64,000 nt of DNA from Pseudomonas abietaniphila (GTDB lineage Bacteria; Pseudomonadota; Gammaproteobacteria; Pseudomonadales; Pseudomonadaceae): NCBI RefSeq assembly GCF_039697315.1, contig NZ_CP155619.1, forward strand, positions 186,001 through 250,000, given 5' to 3'. The notes beneath the pieces were generated by a model. The model was not told the DNA's origin and did no database searches. It saw only the letters and a list, made by a program, of their open reading frames with translations. Each line of letters opens with the position of its first letter. Position 1 is the first letter of the stretch. Positions 7,978-16,060 of this stretch are shown piece by piece. Position numbers and translations under genes: made by a program.

Positions 7978-10224
7978 ATGAACAGTTGGCCAAGTCTGAT
8001 TTTCGGCGCCATGAGTCTGATCGCAGTCAGTGAGGCGGCGTTTGCCGGTCTCTCGGCAGTGGACCCTGGGCCTTATACCGTCGCCACAGGACGTTTCCCC
8101 AAGTGGTACAAAGACCAGAACGATCTGTCGCTGGAACTGTGCCAGTCCAGGGCCGTGAGCTCACGGGTCGCGGCGACCGTTCCACCGGCTTACATGTGTA
8201 CCCTCGGCGCGGTGCCGGGGCTGTATGACGACGCGTTTCCGATGGTCTATCCGGACAACTTCCCGGATGAGATGTTCTGGTACCTGCTCCAGGCCCAATT
8301 GAAAACCAACGTGAGCCCCATCGCGGGTTACGGGCTGGAAATCTACACGGCCGGCGTGGAAGCGGCGTTCGCCACCGATCCACCCACGGACGGTTCACAG
8401 CAGAGCTTCGCGCGGATTCGCATCCGCATCGACATCCCGGCCGGTCGTCCCGGGACGTACACCGTCACCCATCCATATGGCGTGGACACCTTCAATGTGA
8501 CCACCACCGGCCGTCGGGCGATCAACCTCACCCGTGACATCGGCATCGGTGCCGCCGGCGACTTCGGTGGCGCGCTAAACGGCAACCTGGGCCCGTTCAT
8601 CAAAGGCGTCGGTGCTCCTTACACCGAGGTCGATCCGGAAACCGGCAGCGTCAACACCTACATTGGCGACCCCAATGTGCCGGAGGCAATTGTCGGCAGT
8701 CCGTTCGGCACCAACTTCGTGAAAATCGAAGGCCCAGCCGGGACGCTCATCCAGAACCTCTTCACCGTCAGCGGCAAGGTGCTCGACCCAAGGGTTCAAA
8801 CCCCGGTCGAGGTCAAACGCGGCACTTACAGCCGCAACGGCTCCGGCACCCGGATCGAGTTGTTCGCCTCATCCCCGAACAGCTCAAGCCTGTGCTATCG
8901 CGAAACACTCGCACTGGTTCCCGGCACCCCGGCTTCACCTTGCCAATTCAATATGCTCAGCGACAACAACGGCAACTTCTTCGTGGCGCATTCGGCCTCG
9001 ACGCTGCCGCCGTTCGTGATCCTCACCGCGAGCAACCCGGTTGGCACCACCAAGCCCACCGCTGTTTCGACCAAGCTGGTGGACGTGGTGAAAATCCGCA
9101 CCGCGCGCTACTCGTGGGACAACCACACCTTGGTAATGGAAGCCACGTCGAGTGACGAAAGCTCAGTCCCTGATTTGCTGGTCCAGGGTTTTGGACGCAT
9201 GTCCAAGTCTGGCACCACCCAGCAGTTGAGCGTGCCGAACCTGACGCAGCCGCCGGCCTTCGTGACGGTCAAATCGGCCAGGGGCGGTTCCGACACCGAG
9301 CCCGTGACCGTCGTTGGCACCGCACCGAATACCGGCGCCAACCAGCCTCCCGTGGTGGTCAATGACACCGGCACCACTGGCTTCGGCGTCCCTCTGACCT
9401 TGAGCGTGCTGACCAACGACAGCGATCCGGACGGCGACCTGCCGCTGACCATCAGCGACCTGACCCAACCGGCCTCCGGCCAGGGCACCGTGGCACTGAA
9501 CGGCACGACCTCGATCGTCTATACGCCGCCCGCAGTGGTCAACGCGCCGATCACGGCCACGTTCACCTACAAGGCTGTGGACAGCAAAGGACTGAAGTCG
9601 ACCTCGGCGGCCACTGTCAGCGTCACCGTAACGCCTAACCGTCCACCGGTTGCCGGTGCCGACACGGGCGCAACGCTGGCCGGAACACCATTGGTTGTCA
9701 ACGTACTGGCCAACGACACCGACCCTGAGGGCAACGTGCCGCTGAGCGTGACCAACCTGACTCAGCCTGCTGTCGGACGCGGCACGGTGACCACCAATGG
9801 CACCACCGTGACCTACACGCCGCCTGCGACGATCACCGCACCGTTCACCGCGACCTTCACTTACCAGGCAGCGGATTCCTTCGGAGCGTTGTCGACACCG
9901 GCCACGGTCAACGTCTCGGTCACCGCGCCTCCGGCCGGCACCGAAACCCTGACCATCACGGCGGCAACCGTGCAGGTACGCGGCGGCGGCGCGCTGTTCA
10001 GCTGGGATATTTCGGGCACCAGTTCGGTGACGACGGGCAACACCATCGTCATCCGGGTGACCACACCGACCGGCGTGCAGGAGCTTGATCGTGTGACGGT
10101 GCCTGTCACGGGTCGCTGGAGAAGTTCGGTGGTGAACACCATCGCACCGTCGGCCACCAACCCGACCGCCACCGCGACCTCGTCCAAAGGCACGGTCCGG
10201 ACACTGCCGATCACCGTTCGTTGA
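7978..10224 (+). CDS. Large secreted protein: paralog of the preceding gene plus cadherin/VCBS-like repeats
   Basis: The 748 residues begin with a signal peptide (cleavage near AAFA-GLS) and a first domain homologous to the 6580 product. From about residue 455 come two tandem beta-sandwich repeats of the VCBS/cadherin-like type. Each starts N(Q/R)PPV, contains VLxNDxDPxG and LTQPAxGxGTV, and ends in YTPP. A last beta-rich domain of about 95 residues follows (TLTITAATVQVRGGGALFSW). Such repeats are common in adhesins and other large extracellular proteins and often bind calcium. It is 36 bases behind the first gene with a TGGAGG site, so both are in one operon. The role is unknown; an extracellular scaffold or secreted partner of the oxidase is a guess. 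Confidence 0.8.
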   Translation: MNSWPSLIFGAMSLIAVSEAAFAGLSAVDPGPYTVATGRFPKWYKDQNDLSLELCQSRAVSSRVAATVPPAYMCTLGAVPGLYDDAFPMVYPDNFPDEMFWYLLQAQLKTNVSPIAGYGLEIYTAGVEAAFATDPPTDGSQQSFARIRIRIDIPAGRPGTYTVTHPYGVDTFNVTTTGRRAINLTRDIGIGAAGDFGGALNGNLGPFIKGVGAPYTEVDPETGSVNTYIGDPNVPEAIVGSPFGTNFVKIEGPAGTLIQNLFTVSGKVLDPRVQTPVEVKRGTYSRNGSGTRIELFASSPNSSSLCYRETLALVPGTPASPCQFNMLSDNNGNFFVAHSASTLPPFVILTASNPVGTTKPTAVSTKLVDVVKIRTARYSWDNHTLVMEATSSDESSVPDLLVQGFGRMSKSGTTQQLSVPNLTQPPAFVTVKSARGGSDTEPVTVVGTAPNTGANQPPVVVNDTGTTGFGVPLTLSVLTNDSDPDGDLPLTISDLTQPASGQGTVALNGTTSIVYTPPAVVNAPITATFTYKAVDSKGLKSTSAATVSVTVTPNRPPVAGADTGATLAGTPLVVNVLANDTDPEGNVPLSVTNLTQPAVGRGTVTTNGTTVTYTPPATITAPFTATFTYQAADSFGALSTPATVNVSVTAPPAGTETLTITAATVQVRGGGALFSWDISGTSSVTTGNTIVIRVTTPTGVQELDRVTVPVTGRWRSSVVNTIAPSATNPTATATSSKGTVRTLPITVR

Positions 10225-10231
10225 TGAAACC

Positions 10232-10261
10232 GGCCCGCCTGTGTGCACACGCAGGCGGGCC
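10232..10261. other. Strong intercistronic hairpin before csgB
   Basis: GGCCCGCCTG and CAGGCGGGCC form a perfect ten-base-pair stem with a ten-base loop eight bases after the preceding stop codon. No T run follows, so it is unlikely to be an intrinsic terminator. It may stabilise or partly block the mRNA and set the ratio of upstream products to curlins. Confidence 0.6.
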
Positions 10262-10303
10262 AACGTCGCTGGCCGCACACGCGGCCTGGGACAGGAGAAC
10301 ACC

Positions 10304-10798
10304 ATGTCAGTCAGCCGTTGCCGTTTCCTGTATCGCACCGCCCTGCTTGTAGTGCTGGGCACGGTTTGCCTGTCGGCGCAGGCGGACGAGTTCATGGGCG
10401 GTGACGAACTGGGTGGCGGTTCGGAGTTGGGCGATGCGCCGATCAACTTTCCCGGAAGTTCGATCATCGGCCAGCACGCGACGATCCTGCAGCAGGGCTC
10501 GTCGAACATCGCCAGCCTGTCGCAAAGCGGCAGCTCGTTGTTGGGCAACATCGTTCAGGTCGGCAGTGCGCAAGAAGCCTACATCCTGCAACAGGGCTCC
10601 AATCTCTCGGCGTCCATCAACCAGCAGGGTTACGGCAACCAGGCGGACATCACACAGACCGGTTCGAACAATCAGGCAGCAATCACGCAAAACGGCGCCA
10701 ACAACAGCGCCAGCATCAAACAGGCAGGCACAGGGCTGCAGAGCAGCATCAGTCAGTCTGGAAATGGCCAGAGCGTAGAGGTTCGTCAGCTGCATTGA
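10304..10798 (+). CDS. csgB: Curli nucleator / minor curlin CsgB-like
   Basis: This secreted protein of 164 residues has a signal peptide ending SAQA-DEF, an Asp/Gly-rich linker, and about five curlin repeats of the form S-x5-Q-x-G-x2-N-x-A (ILQQGSSNIASLSQSG, INQQGYGNQADITQTG, ITQNGANNSASIKQAG). The short repeat block and position in front of the larger curlin fit the nucleator CsgB, which seeds CsgA fibres at the cell surface. The ATG at 10304 follows ACAGGAGAACACC; an earlier in-frame start lies inside the hairpin and is unlikely. The major curlin follows 43 bases later. Confidence 0.88.
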   Translation: MSVSRCRFLYRTALLVVLGTVCLSAQADEFMGGDELGGGSELGDAPINFPGSSIIGQHATILQQGSSNIASLSQSGSSLLGNIVQVGSAQEAYILQQGSNLSASINQQGYGNQADITQTGSNNQAAITQNGANNSASIKQAGTGLQSSISQSGNGQSVEVRQLH

Positions 10799-10841
10799 CG
10801 CGCTCGACACCTCGGCAACCAACCATCAGGAGTTCTACATC

Positions 10842-12287
10842 ATGATTTTTAAACTCACCCCTGTCGCTGCTGCTGTTCTGGTCATGCTTACCGGACACGC
10901 CATGGCAGCGAACAGCCTGTCCACCCAGTACCAGAACGGAACGGGCAACACCGCCGACGTGCAGCAGATAACGGCCGCCCAGGCCAGTGTCCAGCAGGTG
11001 CAGATCGGTGACGGCAACGACACCGCTGCCTTCCAGCAGGACACCAATTCACAGATAGACCAGCTGCAAAACGGCAACCAGAACGGCGCGTATGGCGAGC
11101 AGCTTCAGGAGGTCGCCAGCAAGATCACCCAGCGCCAGGCCGATCAGCGCAACAACACCCATGCCAGTCAGTCGTTGGGTAGCGGCAACCAGATCACGAC
11201 ACAACAGTCGGGCAACAACAATATGGTCTTTGCCTATCAGGACAGCCAGATTGGCAGCACGATCATCACGGACCAGGCCGGCAGCGCGAACGACATCGCC
11301 GCCGAGCAACTGTTCGGCGGCAGCAACAACAGTTCGCAGATCACCCAGCGTGGCGATGGTAACCAGGGCTACAGCGAGCAGGTCAGCCACTTCAACGGGC
11401 AGATCCAGATCAACCAGAACGGCGAAGGCAACTACGCCTACACCGACCAGCGCAATGGCCTGGGTGGCTCGATCACGGTGGATCAGCTGGGTCAGTACAA
11501 CACCGCGCAGATGTTCCAGGACGCGCAGACCAACAGCCATTCGAGCGTCAACCAGACCGGGACCTTCAACGAAGGCATTGTCGATCAGTACCAGGGCGCC
11601 AACAACCTGGGTGCGATCATCCAGTGGGGCGATCGCAACGCTGCAAGCGTCACGCAATACTTCGTCACCAGCAGCAACACCAACGTGTCCCAGAATGGCC
11701 AGGACAACTTGCATTACAGTTCCCAGGACGGCACTGGTCACAACCTGACGGCCGTTGCGACCGGCTCGGGAAACAAGGTGTACGCCAGCGATTACGAGAA
11801 CACCAAGCCGGGTGGGCAGTTCGGGATTGGTCAAACGGCATTCCTGAACCAGAACGGTCAGCAGAACAGCATCAACCTGACCCAGAAAGGCGTCGGCAAC
11901 CTGACCAACCTGAAACAGGACGGCGCGCGTAACGATGCGAAGGTGACTCAGAACGACAACTACAACGAGCTGTATTTCGAGCAGAACGGCAGCGACAACA
12001 TTCTGATTGCCGATCAGCGCGGGGATGGTAACTACGCGACGGGCAACAGCTTCGGCAATGGCAACACGACGGACATTACGCAGTCGGGCAGTGACAACCG
12101 TTCGTACACCTATCAGGATGGCGATGCGAACATTGCGACGGTCAAGCAGGCTGACAGTTACAACGTGGCGTATGTGAGTCAAACGGGTAATGCGAACACC
12201 GCGAACGTGAACCAGAGCTCTACCAATCAGGCGGCGAGTGTGACTCAGGTGGGTTCCGCGAACATGGCGAGCGTGCGTCAGCAATAG
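10842..12287 (+). CDS. csgA: Oversized major curlin CsgA-like amyloid subunit
   Basis: The protein has 481 residues, about three times the length of enterobacterial CsgA. A signal peptide (cleavage after HAMA) is followed by roughly twenty Gln/Asn/Gly-rich strand-loop repeats with the curlin pattern Q-x-G-x2-N-x-A (for example VSQTGNANTANVNQSS and ITQSGSDNRSYTYQDG). It should form the extracellular amyloid fibre exported by the CsgG pore encoded further right. The repeats near the middle are more irregular and Tyr/Asp-richer than those at the ends. The ATG is preceded by CAGGAG. It is the last gene of the rightward operon, closed by a strong terminator. Confidence 0.88.
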   Translation: MIFKLTPVAAAVLVMLTGHAMAANSLSTQYQNGTGNTADVQQITAAQASVQQVQIGDGNDTAAFQQDTNSQIDQLQNGNQNGAYGEQLQEVASKITQRQADQRNNTHASQSLGSGNQITTQQSGNNNMVFAYQDSQIGSTIITDQAGSANDIAAEQLFGGSNNSSQITQRGDGNQGYSEQVSHFNGQIQINQNGEGNYAYTDQRNGLGGSITVDQLGQYNTAQMFQDAQTNSHSSVNQTGTFNEGIVDQYQGANNLGAIIQWGDRNAASVTQYFVTSSNTNVSQNGQDNLHYSSQDGTGHNLTAVATGSGNKVYASDYENTKPGGQFGIGQTAFLNQNGQQNSINLTQKGVGNLTNLKQDGARNDAKVTQNDNYNELYFEQNGSDNILIADQRGDGNYATGNSFGNGNTTDITQSGSDNRSYTYQDGDANIATVKQADSYNVAYVSQTGNANTANVNQSSTNQAASVTQVGSANMASVRQQ

Positions 12288-12305
12288 TGGTTCAGTTGGC
12301 AGTAG

Positions 12306-12329
12306 AAGCCGCCGAAAGGCGGCTTTTTT
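12306..12329 (+). terminator. Rho-independent terminator after csgA
   Basis: AAGCCGCC, a GAAA tetraloop and GGCGGCTT are followed by a T run. It begins 19 bases after the csgA stop codon and ends the sigma-54 operon that starts near 6511. Confidence 0.9.
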
Positions 12330-12360
12330 GTTTGGTCTCGGGCTGCTGGGCGGACGCCAA

Positions 12361-12472
12361 ATCTGTAGGCGCAATCGGAGGGTTACGACGGTCGCGAATG
12401 CGCTGGGTCAGGTACATCAAAGGTGAATGACAACTCGCATTCGTCAGCAAGCTGACTCCCACCGATCTGAGG
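12361..12472. repeat. Dispersed repeat family A, copy 4 (diverged left end)
   Basis: The right two thirds (GAATGCGCTGGGTCAGGTAC to ACTCCCACCGATCTGAGGT) match copies 1-3, while the left end is altered (CTGTAGGCGCAATCGGAGGG). Confidence 0.7.
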
Positions 12473-12490
12473 TGCATCACAGATCCAGTA

Positions 12491-12634
12491 GACGCAGAGC
12501 GTCAGATCGTGCATGCCCACGCGGAGCGTTGATCGTTCCCACGCTCCGCGTGGTAACGCAGCGACTGACGCTCTGCGTCAACGTGGACGCGGAGCGTCCT
12601 TGCAGGCATCCCCACACAGAGCGTGTGGACAATC
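12491..12634. repeat. Dispersed repeat family B, one and a half copies
   Basis: A right half (GACGCAGAGCGTCAGATC) is fused to a full element. The full element has outer inverted ends GATCGTTCCCACGCTCCGCG and a CACACAGAGCGTGTGGACAA variant, with an inner ACGCTCTGCGTC / GACGCGGAGCGT hairpin. Confidence 0.7.
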
Positions 12635-12655
12635 ATATTTCGCCTGCGCTGCGAT

Positions 12656-12768
12656 ACCTGTGGGAGACGTCCGAGGTTACGAGGGCAGCGAATGCGGTGG
12701 GTCAGGTCCATCAAAGCTGAATGACACGCTGCATTCGTCAGCAAGCTGACTCCCACCGGTCTGAGGTA
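12656..12768. repeat. Dispersed repeat family A, copy 5
   Basis: It begins ACCTGTGGGAGACGTCCGAG and ends ACTCCCACCGGTCTGAGGT, with the short core (no TATGGGCCGCACTTCGGAC segment), as in copy 2. Confidence 0.75.
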
Positions 12769-12791
12769 GACCGCGTGGATACTCTCAAACG

Positions 12792-13815
12792 GTAGGAGCG
12801 CTTGTCCGCGATCTGCCGGGCACCGGCAGCAAGACCTGTGCATGCGGGGCAACAGCCAGAATCGAGTCGTCTGGTTTTGCTACCGCTGCGCGGCAGATCG
12901 CGGGACAAGCCACGCTCCTACAGGGACCGAGCCCACCTGACGTTTCTGGCTTTGGTCTGAAGCTGACGTTCGTCGCATTTTCGATTCAGGCATCAATGTC
13001 TGGTCCTACCCATAATTGTAGGAGCGTGGCTTGTGTCTGGGCCGCATCCGGACGATCTGCCGGGCACCGGCAGCAAGACCGGTGCATGCGGGGCAACAGC
13101 CAGAATCGAGTCGTCTGGTTTTGCTACCGCTGCGCGGTAGATCGCGGGACAAGCCACGCTCCTACAGGGACCGAGCCCACCTGACGTTTCTGGCTTTGGT
13201 CTGAAGCTGACGCTCGTCGCATTTTCGATTCAGGCATCAATCGTCTGGACTCCAAATTTCACTGTAGGAGCGCGCTTGCCCGCGATCTGCCGGGCACCGG
13301 CAGCAAGACAGGTGCATGCGAGGTGTCAGGCAGAATCGAGTCGTCTGGTTTTGCTACCGCTGCGCGGCAGATCGCGGGACAAGCCACGCTCCTACAGGGA
13401 CCGAGCCCACCTGACGTTTCTGGCTTTGGTCTGAAGCTTACGCTCGTCGCTGTTTCGATTCGGTCATCCATCATCTGGACTCCAAATTTCACTGTAGGAG
13501 CGCGCTTGTCCCGCGATCTGCCGGGAACCGGCAGCAAGACCGGTGCATGCGAGGTGTCAGGCAGAATCGAGTCGTCTGGTTTTGCTACCGCTGCGCGGCA
13601 GATCGCGGGACAAGCCACGCTCCTACAGGGACCGCGTCGACCTGATGTTTTTGTTTTTGGTCTGGAGCTGACGCTCCTCGCTTTTTGATTCGTGCATCCA
13701 TCTCCCGAATTCCACTTCTCATTGTAGGAGCGTGGCTTGCCCGCGATCTGCCGGGAACCGGCAGCAAGACCTGTGCATGCGGAGTGTCAGGCAGAGTCGA
13801 GTCGCTTGGTTTTGA
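12792..13815. repeat. Tandem array of ~230-bp REP-doublet units (family C)
   Basis: Four and a half head-to-tail units begin near 12792, 13018, 13262, 13493 and 13723. Each starts with TGTAGGAGCGCGCTTGCCCG or a variant, carries CGATCTGCCGGGCACCGGCA, CAGAATCGAGTCGTCTGG and GCTACCGCTGCGCGGCAGAT, and closes with the inverted REP end GGGACAAGCCACGCTCCTAC. A spacer of about 90 bp (starting AGGGACCGAGCCCACCTGAC) leads to the next unit. The last unit is cut by a family B element. The inverted REP ends within each unit are the hallmark of a REPIN; tandem amplification including the spacer is less usual. Confidence 0.8.
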
Positions 13816-13919
13816 TCGTTCCCACACTCCGCGTGGTAACACAGTGAATGACGCTCTGCGTCAACCGGGACGCAGAGCGTCCTCAAAGGCATTCCCACGC
13901 GGAGCGTGGGAACGATCAT
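13816..13919. repeat. Dispersed repeat family B, copy interrupting the tandem array
   Basis: A complete element with outer ends GATCGTTCCCACACTCCGCG and GCGGAGCGTGGGAACGATC and an inner GACGCTCTGCGTC / GACGCAGAGCGTC stem. It joins the tandem array directly, without spacer. Confidence 0.75.
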
Positions 13920-13938
13920 ATTTCGTCTGCGCAGCGAT

Positions 13939-14052
13939 ACTTGTGGGAGACGTCCGAGGTTACGAGGGCAGCGAATGCGCTCAGTCGGCTACATCGGCGG
14001 TAAATGACACGCTGCATTCGTCAGCACGCTTAGTCCCACCGGCCTTAGGTGA
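13939..14052. repeat. Dispersed repeat family A, copy 6
   Basis: Starts ACTTGTGGGAGACGTCCGAG and ends TAGTCCCACCGGCCTTAGGT. The centre is more diverged (CTCAGTCGGCTACATCGGCG) than in other copies. Confidence 0.7.
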
Positions 14053-14084
14053 ACCGCGCGGGTACACTCAAATTGCTCTCCGCG

Positions 14085-14192
14085 TTGATCGTCCCCACGC
14101 TCCGCGTGGTAACGCAGCGACTGACGCTCTGCGTCAACCAAGACGCAGAGCGTCCGAACAGACATTCCCACGCGGAGCGTGGGAACGATCAA
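14085..14192. repeat. Dispersed repeat family B, complete copy next to csgG
   Basis: Outer inverted ends GATCGTCCCCACGCTCCGCG and GCGGAGCGTGGGAACGATC enclose the inner ACGCTCTGCGTC / GACGCAGAGCGTC stem. It lies about 110 bases beyond the csgG stop and could act as a 3' barrier for the leftward operon. Confidence 0.75.
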
Positions 14193-14301
14193 CGATCATC
14201 AAGGCGGAACAGTTTGGCCGTTAGGCCGAACCAGAGAATTCAGCGACACCTGCGGCTTTGGATACTTGCATACGGCCATAATTTAACCAGCGCAGCGCCC
14301 C

Positions 14302-15183
14302 TCACTGCCCTTCTTCCGCCGGCTTGTTCTGGCTCAAATACCGGTCCAGCGTCTCATTCGGCGCACTGGTATCCCCGGCGATCTGCCACATGTGCCGCTC
14401 GATCCCCTGCGCCACCAGGTGCCCCACCGCCGCCTCGATCGCCGACAGTACACACAACTGCGCAGGCTCGTTCGTGGTATAGCCGGCTTCCAGTTCCAGC
14501 AACTTCTTGAACTCCACGAACTTGAACACCCCGGCGTTGTAACTGGTCGAGTAAATGGTCTTGCTGGTCATTACATTCGCCAGCACCTGACCACTGCGGA
14601 CGTCCACCGCCCGCAAGTTGATGGTCACCTGATCCACACGGTATTCCTGAGAAGCACCGATCCCCAGGTAACGCGCGCCCTCCCCGCCACTGCGCACGTT
14701 GGTGTCGTACGCCACGATGCCGCCTTCGAGCATCAGGTTCGCCGCTTGCAAGGGCGGCAGTTCGTTGGGCAGTTGCACGTTTACCGGCGCACCATTGGGG
14801 CCCACCACGGCCGGCGGTTTTTTCTGCGAGGCGCGGATGATCTTGCGTTCGGTCAACAGGTTCTGCAGCCCTTCGCGTTCGAGCACCACGAACCAGCCGC
14901 TGGCCTGCATCGCATCCATCAGCATGCTGGCGGCGCCCTGGGTGACGCTGGTGGAGAAGGAACTGGCCGGGGTCGGTTTGTACTGCCCGGTCTGGTCACG
15001 AAAGCCATAGACCACCGCCACCAAACGCCCTTTGGGCCGGGGCATGGACAACAGGTCGTAGTAGGTCGACGCGCGCGGCGTCAGGGTCGGGGTTTCCTTC
15101 GCCTGTTCAGCCGGCATCGGCTCGCGGACGGCGCAGCCTTGCAGGGCAGCGACCAGCATCAGAAGGGTGATGCACTTTTTCAT
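14302..15183 (-). CDS. csgG: CsgG curli secretion channel, outer-membrane lipoprotein
   Basis: The 293-residue protein has a lipoprotein signal (MLVAALQGC, lipidated Cys17). CsgG landmarks follow: YYDLLSMPRPKGRLVAVVYG, FRDQTGQYKP, the transmembrane-hairpin region SSFSTSVTQGAASMLMDAM, FVVLEREGL, LTERKIIR, and VDQVTINLRAVDV with a second hairpin. CsgG forms a nonameric outer-membrane pore for curlin subunits. It is the last gene of the leftward operon, 32 bases after csgF with an AAAGGAG site. The C-terminal tail (NETLDRYLSQNKPAEEGQ) is longer than in E. coli, a feature I cannot interpret. Confidence 0.93.
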   Translation of the reverse strand: MKKCITLLMLVAALQGCAVREPMPAEQAKETPTLTPRASTYYDLLSMPRPKGRLVAVVYGFRDQTGQYKPTPASSFSTSVTQGAASMLMDAMQASGWFVVLEREGLQNLLTERKIIRASQKKPPAVVGPNGAPVNVQLPNELPPLQAANLMLEGGIVAYDTNVRSGGEGARYLGIGASQEYRVDQVTINLRAVDVRSGQVLANVMTSKTIYSTSYNAGVFKFVEFKKLLELEAGYTTNEPAQLCVLSAIEAAVGHLVAQGIERHMWQIAGDTSAPNETLDRYLSQNKPAEEGQ

Positions 15184-15215
15184 GGTCTTTCGCTCCTTTG
15201 GAACTTCAGCACCCG

Positions 15216-15629
15216 TCAGTTGGAGGTGAGTCCGTTGACGTTTACTTCCGAAATTTCGCCTGTGGCCCGATCGGTGATCTGAATACTCAAGGAGCCCGAA
15301 TCGTCGATGACGTTGACGATGAAGGCATCCGTGGTCAGGCTGCCGCTGTTGCCGTTACGGATGTTGGTGAGCACCTGGGACAGCAGGCTTGATTGCAGTT
15401 GCTGGCTGAACCGCTCCAGTGCCGTCGTCCCGGCCGTGGATGACCGCTTCAGGTCAGGATCCTTGAAGTCGTTCTGCGCCTGGGCTTCGTTAAGCAGCGT
15501 GGGGCCGTTGAGCGGATTGCCACCGAAGTTCGGGTTCACCGGCGTGTACACCAGTTCGGTGGCCTGACTCAGCACGCTGAATCCAGTCAGCAACAGGCAG
15601 GTCGAGACGGCGGTTATTGTTCTGTTCAT
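15216..15629 (-). CDS. csgF: CsgF curli assembly factor
   Basis: This secreted protein of 137 residues has a signal peptide (cleavage near SQA-TEL). The CsgF N-terminus LVYTPVNPNFGGNPLNG is the part that inserts into the CsgG pore and forms its second constriction. The C-terminal beta domain ends ISEVNVNGL. Its start codon overlaps the csgE stop in an ATGA junction, indicating translational coupling. CsgF tethers the nucleator CsgB at the cell surface. Confidence 0.92.
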   Translation of the reverse strand: MNRTITAVSTCLLLTGFSVLSQATELVYTPVNPNFGGNPLNGPTLLNEAQAQNDFKDPDLKRSSTAGTTALERFSQQLQSSLLSQVLTNIRNGNSGSLTTDAFIVNVIDDSGSLSIQITDRATGEISEVNVNGLTSN

Positions 15630-16060
15630 AGTTCGTCCTTCCCCAGATCGATGTTGTCCTGCAATTGAACTTGCAGCTTGCGTTGAACCACGGCCGCGCG
15701 AACGTCGTCAGCTGCTTGCTCGGCCAGCTCGCGGGTTTCGGTGGCGTTGGGTGCGATAAAGCGGCGGTACACGATGCGCTGGTCGTACTCGACCCAGATC
15801 AGGCTGCCCCAGCGCGGGTCGGGCCGTTCACGCACCACGAGGTTGAAATCCAGGCGGCTGGTGGCGCGCAGCCGGTCGGTGAAGGCGTTGTAGAAGTTAT
15901 GGCCCACCAGCGAAATGCAGTCGTCGACGATGAACCCCATCATTTCGTCTTCCTCGTCGGCGTGCCCGACGGCGGCTGCCAGCCCGCCGATCAGCAACGC
16001 GGCACACAGCCCGATTTCTTTCAGACACAATGCTTTGAGGTGGAGGCCGACAGCGTTCAT
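15626..16060 (-). CDS. csgE: CsgE curli secretion specificity factor
   Basis: The protein has 144 residues with a signal peptide and mature N-terminus near HADEEDE. Family features are GFIVDDCISLVGHNFYNAF, the LVVRERPDPRWGSLIWVEYD block and YRRFIAPN. CsgE caps the periplasmic mouth of CsgG and selects curlin clients. The ATG at 16060 has a GGAGGGGG site; the frame extends 61 codons upstream without family similarity. It overlaps both neighbours by four bases, so it is tightly coupled to the pseudopilin gene before it and csgF after it. Confidence 0.92.
   Translation of the reverse strand: MNAVGLHLKALCLKEIGLCAALLIGGLAAAVGHADEEDEMMGFIVDDCISLVGHNFYNAFTDRLRATSRLDFNLVVRERPDPRWGSLIWVEYDQRIVYRRFIAPNATETRELAEQAADDVRAAVVQRKLQVQLQDNIDLGKDEL

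Larger units (their letters stand above)
12330..14301. other. Two-kilobase repeat field between csgBA and csgGFE
   Basis: I see no gene in this stretch. It is packed with three repeat types: family A (three copies), family B (three copies) and a tandem array of about 230-bp units. Open frames of up to 179 codons run through it, but they translate the repeats themselves, recur from copy to copy and have no convincing ribosome-binding sites. The last 110 bases before csgG's end (14192-14301) are plain, without an obvious terminator. Confidence 0.8.

Noticed and set aside
13323..13688. 121-codon open frame with internal repeat of SGRIESSGFATAARQIAGQA
   Set aside because: It translates the tandem REP-doublet array; the peptide repeats only because the DNA does, and there is no start signal.
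12792..13815. CRISPR array
   Set aside because: Units are about 230 bp with similar, not unique, spacers, and there are no cas genes; it is a tandem REPIN array.
13685..14224. 179-codon open frame across family A and B repeats
   Set aside because: Composed of repeat DNA; the same short peptides appear wherever the repeats occur.
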